Of a stretch of 34,038 nt of DNA, positions 23,039 through 30,733 are shown in pieces. The stretch is taken from contig JAJEBK010000046.1 of the NCBI GenBank assembly GCA_022823945.1, positions 1 to 34,038 of the forward strand, read 5' to 3'. Position numbers and translations under genes: made by a program. Numbering within the stretch: the first letter of the stretch is position 1; every line of letters starts with the position of its first letter. Under the pieces are notes generated by a model. It did no database searches. It was not told the DNA's origin and was given only the letters and a program-made list of their open reading frames with translations. This DNA comes from Anaerolineae bacterium (GTDB lineage: Bacteria > Chloroflexota > Anaerolineae > Aggregatilineales > Phototrophicaceae).

Positions 23039-24064
23039 ATGAGCGCGCGTTCACACAAGCTGATCAACCGCCCCGACGCCATTGTCGATGAAATGCTAGA
23101 GGGCTTTTGCGCCGCGTACAGCGACATTGTGCAGTTGACCGGCGACAGGTTGATAACCCGTGCGCAGCCCAAAACACAAGGCAAGGTCGCCCTGGTCATC
23201 GGCAACGGCAGCGGGCACGAACCGGCTATGGTTGGCTGGGTGGGGCAGGGTCTTTTTGATGTCAATATCGCCGGCGAGATCTTCACCGCGCCCGGACCGC
23301 AGCGCATTGTCGATGGCATCCGCGCGGCTGATTGCGGCGGCGGTGTGCTGGTCTGCGTATCGCATCATGCTGGCGACCGTCTCAATGCCGAGCTGGCGCT
23401 GGAACTTTGCGAAGCCGAAGGCATTGATAATGTCGAACTGGTCATCCTCTACGATGACATTTCCAGCGCGCCAAAAGGCCAAGAAGCGGAGCGCCGTGGC
23501 ACAGCCGGACTCTTCTTCGTCTGGAAGCTGCTGGGCGCTTTTTGTGAAGGCGATTGCGACTTGGCGGCGGCAAAGGCGCTGGCAGAAAAAGTCCGTGACA
23601 ACACACGCAGCCTGGCCATGTCGCTCAGTTCTTGCGTCAGCCCCATCACAGGCGAAGTCATGTTCGAGATGGCAGCTGACGAAATGGAAATCGGCATGGG
23701 CTTGCATGGCGAGGTCGGCATGGGACGCCAGAAATCTCTCAGCGCCGATGCGACCATCGACCTGATGCTGCCGCCTATCCTGGAAGACCTGCCTTTTGCA
23801 GCCGGCGATGAAGTACTGGTGCTGCTGAATAACAGCGGCAGCCTGACCCTGATGGAACTCTTCATATTGTATCGGCGGGTGGCGCAGCGGCTAGGCGAAG
23901 CCGGCATCAAGGTCTACAAATCCTGGTTGGACGCCTATGCTACCACGCAGGAGATGGCGGGTTTCGCGCTGTCGCTTTGCCGCGTGGACGAACAACTGAA
24001 GGCGCTGTGGGACGCCCCTGCGAATGGCGCTTATATGAAGCAGCTACCCCCGTCGGGTCGCTAA
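23039..24064 (+). CDS. DhaK-type dihydroxyacetone-kinase-like substrate-binding subunit
   Basis: This 341-aa DhaK-family protein binds its keto-sugar or triose through a histidine hemiaminal. H223 in GLHGEVGMGR is that residue, and GNGSGHEPAM (55-64) and AGDRLN (111-116) match the substrate loops. Two departures from typical DhaK are EPAM for EPAH and SHHAGD for NYTGD. An AAGAGG lies 6 nt before the ATG. The last residues, LPPSGR, are encoded by a half copy of the palindromic repeat (24046-24060). The DhaL partner is 1.4 kb downstream, beyond an IS4 element. No DhaM phosphoryl donor is visible. The changed loops and the isomerase-like neighbour suggest a substrate other than dihydroxyacetone, perhaps a tetrulose or a deoxy-ketose. 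Confidence 0.85.
   Translation: MSARSHKLINRPDAIVDEMLEGFCAAYSDIVQLTGDRLITRAQPKTQGKVALVIGNGSGHEPAMVGWVGQGLFDVNIAGEIFTAPGPQRIVDGIRAADCGGGVLVCVSHHAGDRLNAELALELCEAEGIDNVELVILYDDISSAPKGQEAERRGTAGLFFVWKLLGAFCEGDCDLAAAKALAEKVRDNTRSLAMSLSSCVSPITGEVMFEMAADEMEIGMGLHGEVGMGRQKSLSADATIDLMLPPILEDLPFAAGDEVLVLLNNSGSLTLMELFILYRRVAQRLGEAGIKVYKSWLDAYATTQEMAGFALSLCRVDEQLKALWDAPANGAYMKQLPPSGR
24046..24060 (-). repeat. Half copy of palindromic repeat inside dhaK 3' end
   Basis: The reverse complement CGACCCGACGGGGG is the core of the repeats at 26075-26105, 32738-32769 and 32840-32869. It ends just before the dhaK stop codon. Confidence 0.65.
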
Positions 24065-24143
24065 GGACAGGACATGGTTGACTTCTCCGCCCCGACCGCC
24101 TGTGTCTACCCCACCCCCGGCCCCTCCCCGAAGCATCACTGAG

Positions 24144-25358
24144 GAGGGGACACGTTTATGTTTCAACATAATCGTTTGTCGGCAATCAGTGTAATTGGTA
24201 TCCGGAGTCCGCGCCTGATGACTTGATCGTGAAAGAACTGTACCCCCTCTTTGAAGAGGCTCCACTTGCGCCGCCAGCTTTTCTTACTGTCTCTTATAAG
24301 TGGACTGGCACAATCTGTAGCAACCGCATGGCAGCCAAGGCTGATCATATACAGGTAAGCCATCACCATAATGGCAATAAACCGCGACATGCGCTCTGGG
24401 CAGCGGATACCGCTTTGCAACCAATTCCAGCCGCCACTCTTGAAATCGCGAAAACTCTGCTCCTGCCAGTTTCGCCTCGCATATTCTCGACCTGTCAGAC
24501 CGGGATCGTTTGTGATCAGCAACCAGGGCTCAGCACAATCCTTGTCCCAAATGGCGCGTACGCTAGCTGGCACACGACCGCGCTGCTTAAAGACTTTGCC
24601 CTCCGCTCGCCAAATCGTTCCCGGCTTAACCTGCTCATAGATGCTCAACTCGCCAGCTTCAGTCAGAAGCTTGCTCTGCTTGGTGATACGAAACAAGTAC
24701 TGAAAGCCCAGCGCCTCAACCCGGCGACATAGATTGGGCGATGTGCCTATGCCCCGATCTGCCGACACCAGCACGGGTCTGTCGGCTGGAAGACCCGACC
24801 GAACCAGTTCCAGCAAGCTCGAAATCATCGCCACTTGACCTTCCGCCGGATAGTCTGCAGCGCTATTTGCCTTATAGCAGCGCCAAGCCAGCGGGATGCA
24901 GCGCCCGTCAAAAGCTAAACCCACCATCATAATCGCCAAGCGGTTTTTCAATTTAGTCTCATCGACTAACAAATGAATACGCTCGGTTTCCACTGTGCTT
25001 ATGGCCCACTTGCTTAAGGCGCTGAAAAAATGCTGCCCAATCCATTTCCCGTTTCCCAAAAAACGCTGCAAGCGCTTAACCGCGCTGTCTAGCTGCTCGC
25101 CACAACGCGCTTGCCGCGCAATGGCAATCTGATGACAACTGCAAGCCAGTGCCAGGGCGAAGCTAAACAAAGCCAGATTCATCGCTTGCCAGCTATTGAG
25201 TTTTGGGAAATGCTTCGCAATCTGACGTTGCCAATGGTAAAATACCTTGTGATTCATCAGTTTCACCCTCTTTCCTTGTTGGGTTAGATGTGTTACTGAT
25301 GAATCTTTCACTTACTTCGCAAATCGCGCAATTCAAATCGCCACAAACATGTCCCCTC
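24144..25358 (-). mobile_element. IS4-family insertion sequence between dhaK and dhaL
   Basis: Both ends read inward GAGGGGACAYGTTTRTG (24144-24160 and the reverse of 25342-25358), two differences in 17 bp. The element is about 1.2 kb with one transposase gene. Both outer flanks carry CGAAGCATCA followed by a GGGAGGGG-type block (24129-24149 and 25364-25381), so insertion happened in or between hairpin repeats. I cannot fix a target duplication. Confidence 0.75.
24163..25257 (-). CDS. IS4-family DDE transposase
   Basis: This 364-aa transposase has the three acidic residues in HLLVDETKLKN (first D), VLVSADRGIG (second D) and WQEQSFRDFKSGGWNW. The last has the E-x2-R-x6-K-like 'YREK' signature of IS4. 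It cuts and rejoins the element ends. The ATG at 25257 has GAGGGTGAA just upstream; an ATG 18 codons earlier is in frame but lacks a site. The gene appears intact, with no frameshift, so the element may still be active. It lies antisense to the surrounding kinase genes. Confidence 0.9.
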   Translation of the reverse strand: MNHKVFYHWQRQIAKHFPKLNSWQAMNLALFSFALALACSCHQIAIARQARCGEQLDSAVKRLQRFLGNGKWIGQHFFSALSKWAISTVETERIHLLVDETKLKNRLAIMMVGLAFDGRCIPLAWRCYKANSAADYPAEGQVAMISSLLELVRSGLPADRPVLVSADRGIGTSPNLCRRVEALGFQYLFRITKQSKLLTEAGELSIYEQVKPGTIWRAEGKVFKQRGRVPASVRAIWDKDCAEPWLLITNDPGLTGREYARRNWQEQSFRDFKSGGWNWLQSGIRCPERMSRFIAIMVMAYLYMISLGCHAVATDCASPLIRDSKKSWRRKWSLFKEGVQFFHDQVIRRGLRIPITLIADKRLC

Positions 25359-25433
25359 GTCAGCGAAGCATCAGGGAGGGGAGTTCAAGGAGCTATTCAC
25401 CGATATATTGACAAAATCCGCGTTTATTTTGCC

Positions 25434-25465
25434 TCCCCCTGACCTGTCGGGGGGACTGAGGGGGG
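25434..25465 (-). repeat. GACnnGTC palindromic repeat supplying dhaL ribosome-binding site
   Basis: Reverse of the 14181 and 31652 copies. Its plus-strand end, GGGGGGACTGAGGGGGG, lies about 6-8 nt before the dhaL TTG start and contains the only Shine-Dalgarno-like run there. Confidence 0.7.
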
Positions 25466-25471
25466 TATCAA

Positions 25472-26131
25472 TTGACTGCCCGTGATCTCGCCGTGTTGAT
25501 AGAGCGCATGGCTGCGCGCGTGCTTGCCGAGCGGGAAAGGCTGAATCGCCTGGATGCGGCGACAGGCGATGGCGACCACGGCAGCAGCATCAGCGGGGCG
25601 CTGGCATTGGCAGTGCAGGAGATCGGCGCGCTGGCAGAGCCGAGTCCCCAAGCCATCTGGCTGACGACAGCCAAGGCGCTGCTGAATGGCATGGGCGGGG
25701 CATCGGGCGCGATCTTCGGCACATTCTTCTTGAAAGGCGCGGCGAGGCTGAAAGGTGTTGAGCGCATCAGCCAGGCGGATATGGCGGCGTTGTTGGCGGC
25801 GGGTTTGGCGGGCGTGCAGGCCAGAGGCAGAGCGCAAGTGGGCGACAAAACCATGGTCGATGCGCTGACGCCGGCTGTGGCGGCATTTGCAGCTGCGGCG
25901 GATTTTCCGTCTGCATGGCGGGCTGCGGCGGACGCGGCGGCAACAGGCGCAGAATCGACGCGAGATATGCTGGCGCGGCAAGGCAGAGCCAAATACCTGG
26001 GCGAACGGGCGATTGGCCATGCCGACCCCGGCGCAACCACCATCGCTATCATGTTCCAGGCGGCATCAGAATCCTCCCCCCGACCCGACGGGGGGACCGA
26101 GGAGGTTAAACCGAAAGGGGGAAAATCATGA
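25472..26131 (+). CDS. DhaL-type kinase subunit (ADP/ATP-binding partner of DhaK)
   Basis: This 219-aa DhaL-family protein has the Mg-nucleotide motif LDAATGDGDHG (27-37, with D28, D33 and D35), the MGGASGAIFGTFF loop, VGDKTMVDALTPA, and GRAKYLGERAIGHADPGAT. It should phosphorylate the substrate bound by DhaK. The start is TTG at 25472, with GAGGGGGG from a repeat as ribosome-binding site; the next ATG is inside the first helix. The last 21 residues (SESSPRPDGGTE...KPKGGKS) lie outside the fold and are repeat-encoded. The stop overlaps the next gene's ATG (ATGA). The IS4 element separates it from dhaK. Confidence 0.88.
   Translation: MTARDLAVLIERMAARVLAERERLNRLDAATGDGDHGSSISGALALAVQEIGALAEPSPQAIWLTTAKALLNGMGGASGAIFGTFFLKGAARLKGVERISQADMAALLAAGLAGVQARGRAQVGDKTMVDALTPAVAAFAAAADFPSAWRAAADAAATGAESTRDMLARQGRAKYLGERAIGHADPGATTIAIMFQAASESSPRPDGGTEEVKPKGGKS
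26075..26105 (+). repeat. GACnnGTC palindromic repeat inside dhaL 3' end
   Basis: CCCCCCGACCCGACGGGGGG followed by ACCGAGGAGG. It is translated as SPRPDGGTE, the same reading frame used in the ABC ATPase linker at 32840-32869. Confidence 0.8.
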
Positions 26132-27573
26132 AAAAGTACAAATTGCGCGTCGGTTACATCGGCACATCGATCTCGTCTTATTTCGCGGGCGAATATAACC
26201 AGCGTCCGCGCGCCATCGCCGGTCTGGAAAAATTGGCTGCCGAGCTGGACTTTGAGCTGATCGCCATAGCCGATGAGCTGATGACCGAAGCGGGTTCTGT
26301 CCGTGCCGCCGAAATGTTCCGGGAGCAACATATCGACTTCCTGCTGCTGCAAACCGCCGCGTGCAGCATGGGCGAGCAGTTGCTGCCCCTGGTCAAAGCC
26401 GCGCCGCGAATCGGCCTGTGGGGAACGCCCGACCCCGAGCAGGAAGGCGAAATCAAAATCCATTCGCTGGTTTCCATGAGTCACTTCGCCGCCATCCTCA
26501 AGCGCTACCTCAAGCACGAAAATATCCCGTTCAAGTGGTTCTTCGGACATGTAGAAACGGCTGAATTTCGCGATCGTTTTGCGGTAACCATCCGCGCGCT
26601 GACGGCGGTGAAAAATATCGAACGCTCGCGCATCGGCTGGGTCGGCAATTTGTCGCCCGGCTTCAACGACATGATCTTCGACGAAAGATTGCTGCGCAGC
26701 CGACTGGGCATCGCTGTCTTGCCGCATGAACTGGGAGAGCTGGTGCGGCGCGCCCAGGGTTACGATCAAGCGCCGGTTAACGCGACCATCCGCGAAATCA
26801 AGCGGGCAGCCAGCGCCATCACTGTCAGCGAAGAAGCAGCCTTCGATCGTGTAACCCGCCTGTACCTGGCTTTGCGAGACCTGGCGGCTGAGCATGACTA
26901 CGCGGCGCTGGCTGTGCAGTGCTGGCCCAGCATCCAGTCCTATTATCGCGTCGCGCCTTGCATGGCTTACAGCTGGCTGGGCAGCGAAGATGGGCTGGCT
27001 GTCAGCTGCGAAGGCGATGTGCTGGGCGCGGCCAGCATGTACTTGCTCAACCTGCTGACGGGCCGACAAGGCTCATCCACACTGCTTGATATGACAGCGC
27101 TGGACCCGCAGACCCAAGCCATGCTGATGTGGCATTGTGGTGTCTCGCCGCGGCACTTCGCCAACGATGATGGCATCAAATGGGTCGACCATGTGACGCT
27201 GGGGCGCAAGGCTGACGATGGTCCCTATGGCGTGGCGGGCGACCAGGTTTTCGCCGCCCAGGAAACGACAGTCAGCTACATCGGCGATGACGGCAGCAGC
27301 CTGCTGGTCATCCGCGCCGATATTATCGAGCACGAAAAGAAAGGCTTTGATGGCACGCGCGGCTGGTTTGCCCAGTTCGAGCTGAACAAGCAGCCGGTTG
27401 CGCTGATGGATCTCATCAACACCTTGACGGTGCGTGGGCACGAGCATCACTTTGCTGTTGGGCAGGGCGATGTGACTGACGAACTGATGGAATTCGCCGC
27501 CTGGAAGAGCCTGCGCCTCATCGAGCATGTGCCGCTAGCCAACTATCTGCAATGGGAAGGTGTTAATGTATAG
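26128..27573 (+). CDS. L-fucose/L-arabinose-isomerase-like protein
   Basis: This 481-aa protein of the FucI/AraA-like superfamily has a Rossmann-like N-terminus (VGYIGTSISSYF) and the family core VQCWPSIQ (263-270), VSCEGDVLGA (292-301, with metal ligands E295 and D297) and MWHCGVSPRHF. Near the C-terminus is a HHFAVGQGDV segment, where the histidine after G-x-E is probably the remaining metal ligand. It should isomerise an aldose to a ketose, or act on a related sugar. It is translationally coupled to dhaL by ATGA with a GAAAGGGGG site, so the ketose product is the likely substrate of the DhaK/DhaL kinase. Confidence 0.85.
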   Translation: MKKYKLRVGYIGTSISSYFAGEYNQRPRAIAGLEKLAAELDFELIAIADELMTEAGSVRAAEMFREQHIDFLLLQTAACSMGEQLLPLVKAAPRIGLWGTPDPEQEGEIKIHSLVSMSHFAAILKRYLKHENIPFKWFFGHVETAEFRDRFAVTIRALTAVKNIERSRIGWVGNLSPGFNDMIFDERLLRSRLGIAVLPHELGELVRRAQGYDQAPVNATIREIKRAASAITVSEEAAFDRVTRLYLALRDLAAEHDYAALAVQCWPSIQSYYRVAPCMAYSWLGSEDGLAVSCEGDVLGAASMYLLNLLTGRQGSSTLLDMTALDPQTQAMLMWHCGVSPRHFANDDGIKWVDHVTLGRKADDGPYGVAGDQVFAAQETTVSYIGDDGSSLLVIRADIIEHEKKGFDGTRGWFAQFELNKQPVALMDLINTLTVRGHEHHFAVGQGDVTDELMEFAAWKSLRLIEHVPLANYLQWEGVNV

Positions 27574-27601
27574 AGGCGTGTTGCCGCTAAGGATCTAGAG
27601 C

Positions 27602-27883
27602 ATGCTTCGTAAACATTTGAATATACTATTGCTTGTGCTGGCGCTTGGCATCTCCTTTTCCCTTTTGGTCGCGGCGCAACAGTCTCGGCTGTCGATTTCC
27701 GCGCCGACAACCTGCCAGCCTGGGGAGACGGTTGAATCGCAACGGCAAGAATTTATGAATACCTGTTCCGGCCATCCGGAGGGGGTTAGCTGTATATGCA
27801 CACGAATCTGCATACAGATTTGTAACCCTGGCGATCAAAACACCGAAGAGGAGACCGTCTGCGGCGCTTGTGAATTTCGCTAA
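27602..27883 (+). CDS. Small secreted protein with eight cysteines, family unknown
   Basis: This 93-aa protein has an N-terminal signal peptide (LNILLLVLALGISFSLLVAA, about 6-25) and a mature part of roughly 67 residues with eight cysteines: 38, 55, 64, 66, 70, 74, 87 and 90. Four disulfides or metal sites are possible. The cysteine cluster CICTRICIQIC is unlike the flanking genes. AAGGAT lies about 9 nt before the ATG. It follows the isomerase gene by 28 nt and could share its transcript. I do not recognise a family. It could be a secreted cystine-rich peptide, but the short length leaves some risk that it is not a gene. Confidence 0.6.
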   Translation: MLRKHLNILLLVLALGISFSLLVAAQQSRLSISAPTTCQPGETVESQRQEFMNTCSGHPEGVSCICTRICIQICNPGDQNTEEETVCGACEFR

Positions 27884-27938
27884 ACATGCGCCGAGGGCGA
27901 ACTATTTACAACTATCTACTAAAGAGAGAGGCTTAATG

Positions 27939-27944
27939 TATAAT
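27939..27944 (+). promoter_or_regulatory. TATAAT -10 box upstream of the YnjB-like gene
   Basis: A perfect TATAAT lies 65 nt before the ATG at 28010, in an AT-rich stretch that separates this operon from the isomerase block. No consensus -35 is seen at 16-18 nt. Confidence 0.35.
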
Positions 27945-28009
27945 CGGCTGTAACCGCCATAAGGGCGTTTGTATGGCGAAAACCGTATCTTAGAATGGAA
28001 GGTAAAAAC

Positions 28010-29269
28010 ATGGTTGCAAAACGATCACTTCTCGTACTCTTGCTGCTGCTTGCTCTGCCTTTGAGCCTTGTCGGCGCGCAGGACATGATGGGCCCGCCCC
28101 CGGGCTTTGATAGCTGGGAGGCCGTGGTCGCCGCTGCCGATGGCGCAACTGTCAACTGGTATATGTGGGGCGGTTCCGATTCCATCAATGGCTTTGTCGA
28201 TACCGTCTATGGCGGCCCGCTGGCGGACGAATACAATATCACGCTCAACCGCGTGCCGGCCAATACTGTAGATATCGTGAACCAGGTCTTGAGTGAAGCC
28301 GAAGCCGGTGTCACGGGTGATGACGGCACAGTCGATCTCATCTGGATCAACGGCGAAAATTTCTTCACGCTAAAGCAAGCTGACCTGCTCTATGGTCCCT
28401 GGTCGGAAAACATCCCCAACAGCGTGTATGTGAATTGGGATAACCCGGCGCTGAATCTGGACTTCGGGCGACCGGTCGAAGGTTTGGAGAGCCCCTGGTC
28501 TGGCGCGCAATTCCATTTCATTTATGACTCGGCGCGCATGTCTGCCGACGATCTGCCGCGCAGCTATACCGAGCTGAACGACTGGATCAGCATGAACCCC
28601 GGTCGCTTCACCTACATCGCCCCTGGCCCCGGCGCATTCCAGGGCACCCGTTTTGTCAAGCAGGCGCTCTTCGAAATCAGCGGCGGCCAAAGCCAATGGG
28701 TCGGCGATTTCAACCAGGAGCTCTATGACGAGCACGCGCCGGCGCTTTGGGACATGCTCAACAGCTGGGAAGAGAATCTGTGGCGCGGTGGCGAGACCTA
28801 TCCCGCCAACATCGGCGAATTGCACGAGCTCTTTGCCAATGGCGAGATCGACTTCACCTTGACGCAGCGGATCACGGGCGCTGCGGTCGATATCGCCTCC
28901 GGGCTGATCCCGCCCACTAGCCGCGCCTTCAGCTTCGACGACAACATGATCGGCGACTTCAACTATGTGGCCATTCCCTACAATGCGCCCAACAAAGCCG
29001 CCGCGCTGGTACTGGCGAATCTGATCTTGCGGCCCGATAGGCAGGCGCTGCAGGTGGTGCCAGAAAATGGCTTTGGCCTGGCCTATGGCATTGATGTCAG
29101 CCGCGTCACCGATGCGGACGATGTGGCCGCGCTGCAGGCCGCCTCCGAAAGCCTCGGCGATGCCGCTGCCGATCCTGCTCGTCTGGCTGGCGCGCTGGTT
29201 TCCGATATTGCCGCCGAATATCAAGTGCTCATCGAAGCCGACTGGGAAGCCAATGTCCTGCAGGGCTAG
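28010..29269 (+). CDS. YnjB-like ABC transporter solute-binding protein
   Basis: This 419-aa exported binding protein has a signal peptide at 1-23 (KRSLLVLLLLLALPLSLVGA) and the YnjB landmarks VNWYMWGGSDSINGFVDTV, GTVDLIWINGENFFTLKQADLL and GPWSENIPN. E. coli YnjB belongs to the poorly characterised YnjBCD importer. The ATG at 28010 has GGAAGG 7 nt upstream; an ATG five codons earlier has no site. An ATPase gene follows at 29417. The large YnjC-type permease expected between them is absent, so the transport system is incomplete here. The substrate is unknown. Confidence 0.87.
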   Translation: MVAKRSLLVLLLLLALPLSLVGAQDMMGPPPGFDSWEAVVAAADGATVNWYMWGGSDSINGFVDTVYGGPLADEYNITLNRVPANTVDIVNQVLSEAEAGVTGDDGTVDLIWINGENFFTLKQADLLYGPWSENIPNSVYVNWDNPALNLDFGRPVEGLESPWSGAQFHFIYDSARMSADDLPRSYTELNDWISMNPGRFTYIAPGPGAFQGTRFVKQALFEISGGQSQWVGDFNQELYDEHAPALWDMLNSWEENLWRGGETYPANIGELHELFANGEIDFTLTQRITGAAVDIASGLIPPTSRAFSFDDNMIGDFNYVAIPYNAPNKAAALVLANLILRPDRQALQVVPENGFGLAYGIDVSRVTDADDVAALQAASESLGDAAADPARLAGALVSDIAAEYQVLIEADWEANVLQG

Positions 29270-29344
29270 GCGATAAGCGCATAACCCCCTTGCACCCATC
29301 GGGATAGGCGGAAGCTGATTTCTACCGCCACACATCGCGAAAAG

Positions 29345-29388
29345 CCCCCTCCCTCTGTATGGGGGAGGGGGTGTGGGGGTGGGGACCT
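29345..29388 (+). repeat. C-rich hairpin repeat between binding protein and ATPase
   Basis: CCCCCTCCC (29345-29353) pairs with GGGAGGGGG (29363-29371) and is followed by GTGTGGGGGTGGGG. It resembles the inner part of the long C-rich repeat. No T tract follows. Confidence 0.55.
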
Positions 29389-29416
29389 AGCATAGTAAGT
29401 TTATGAAGGACCTTTT

Positions 29417-30472
29417 TTGACGCGCGTCACGCTTGATTCCATCTGCAAGACCTATCCCGGTGGCGATGCGCCAGCTGTGGATAACTTCTCGCTGGAGATC
29501 GGCAGCGGGCGGTTGGTGGCGTTTTTGGGTCCATCGGGCTGTGGCAAGACGACCACACTGAAGATGATCGCCGGCTTGATCCAACCCAGCAGCGGACGCA
29601 TCCACTTTGATGACGAAGATATCTTGCCTATCCCGGCCGAGCGACGTGGCGCGGTCATGGTCTTTCAGAATTACTTGCTTTTCCCCTATATGTCGGTCGG
29701 CGCAAATGTCGGCTTTGGCTTGAAGATGCGCGGCGTACACAAGCGCGAGATCCAAAAGCGCGTGGCCGACATGCTGGCGCTGGTCAAATTGCCCGATATC
29801 GCCAAGCGACGCCCTTCTCAGCTTTCCGGGGGGCAGCAGCAACGGGTGGCATTGGCGCGCGCCTTGATCACCGAGCCGCGCGTCTTGCTGCTGGACGAGC
29901 CGCTGAGCAACCTGGATGCCCATCTGCGCGACGAAATGCGCGAATTGATCCTGTCCATTCAACGCGAACTGGCGGTCACCACCGTCTTTGTCACGCATGA
30001 CCAGGAAGAAGCTGTCTTGCTGGCCGACCAGATCGCGCTGATGTTTGATGGCGTGCTGCGCCAATTTGCCTCGCCAGCCGAATTCTATCAACGTCCGATA
30101 TCGCAGCGCGCGGCTCGTTTCTTCGGCGGCGTCAATTTTATCGCCGGCAGCCGCCACGATGGCGCGGTGCAGACCAGCATCGGCAACTTCCAATTTGCGC
30201 CCCTTGGCAAGGAAAGCGCCCCCAGCGGGCAGGTTGTCATGACCATCCGTCCCGAGCAGATCGGCCTGAATGAGGGGGTCAGCGACAACACGGTGCCCGG
30301 GCGAATCCGCGAGCGCATCTATGTGGGCAGGTACACGCGCTACAAGATCGCCCTGGGCGAGCACGAGGTCGAAGCTGTGCGCAGCGCCGATCTGCCGGGC
30401 GCGCTGGAGGCCGGCGATGCGGTGCAGGTGCGCTTCCCGCCCGAGCGTATCTGGGTGGTGCCGGCGGATTGA
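29417..30472 (+). CDS. ABC transporter ATPase of the CUT1/polyamine-iron type (with TOBE-like C-terminus)
   Basis: This 351-aa ATPase contains Walker A GPSGCGKTT (38-46), LSGGQQQRVALARAL (136-150), Walker B VLLLDEP (156-162), D-loop SNLD and switch FVTHD. The C-terminal ~110 residues form a TOBE-like regulatory domain. It should drive import for the YnjB-like binding protein just upstream. The start is TTG at 29417 with AAGGA 6 nt upstream; no ATG is close to the first strand. It resembles UgpC/PotA/FbpC more than E. coli YnjD in having the TOBE extension, so it may not be a strict YnjD. Confidence 0.92.
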   Translation: MTRVTLDSICKTYPGGDAPAVDNFSLEIGSGRLVAFLGPSGCGKTTTLKMIAGLIQPSSGRIHFDDEDILPIPAERRGAVMVFQNYLLFPYMSVGANVGFGLKMRGVHKREIQKRVADMLALVKLPDIAKRRPSQLSGGQQQRVALARALITEPRVLLLDEPLSNLDAHLRDEMRELILSIQRELAVTTVFVTHDQEEAVLLADQIALMFDGVLRQFASPAEFYQRPISQRAARFFGGVNFIAGSRHDGAVQTSIGNFQFAPLGKESAPSGQVVMTIRPEQIGLNEGVSDNTVPGRIRERIYVGRYTRYKIALGEHEVEAVRSADLPGALEAGDAVQVRFPPERIWVVPAD

Positions 30473-30537
30473 CATTTTTTCGCCACAGAGACACAGAGGC
30501 ACAGAGAAACAGCTAGAGCATTGCCGCCATGCACAGA

Positions 30538-30696
30538 AGTAAATGCAGGTAATTCATGCGACAACCGCGCAACGCCGATCAATTCCGAAATCTGTAGGGG
30601 CGAGGCTTGTCTCGTCCTCAGAATCGCCGTCTACGAAGTGGGCGACTCAAGAGTAGCCCCTACGACATTCCTTTCATTTGTTGCAGAACTTTCTTG
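30538..30696. repeat. MITE-like element, copy 2
   Basis: This element is the reverse-oriented relative of 14622-14779. Shared landmarks, read in order, are AGTAAATGCA...TCATGCG at the left end, GTAGGGGCGAG-CTTGTCTCG, GTGGGCGACTCAAGAGT-GCCCCTAC, and CATTTGTTGCA at the right end. The terminal repeats are more decayed than in copy 1. It lies directly upstream of the dppC-like gene, where a dppB would be expected. Confidence 0.65.
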
Positions 30697-30733
30697 CCGT
30701 ACCATCTGCGTCCCCGCGCTGTAAGATAGATAC

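Noticed and set aside
25468..27069. 533-codon minus-strand open frame across dhaL and the isomerase gene
   Set aside because: It is a shadow of two genes with recognisable active-site motifs; no start signal or domain supports it.
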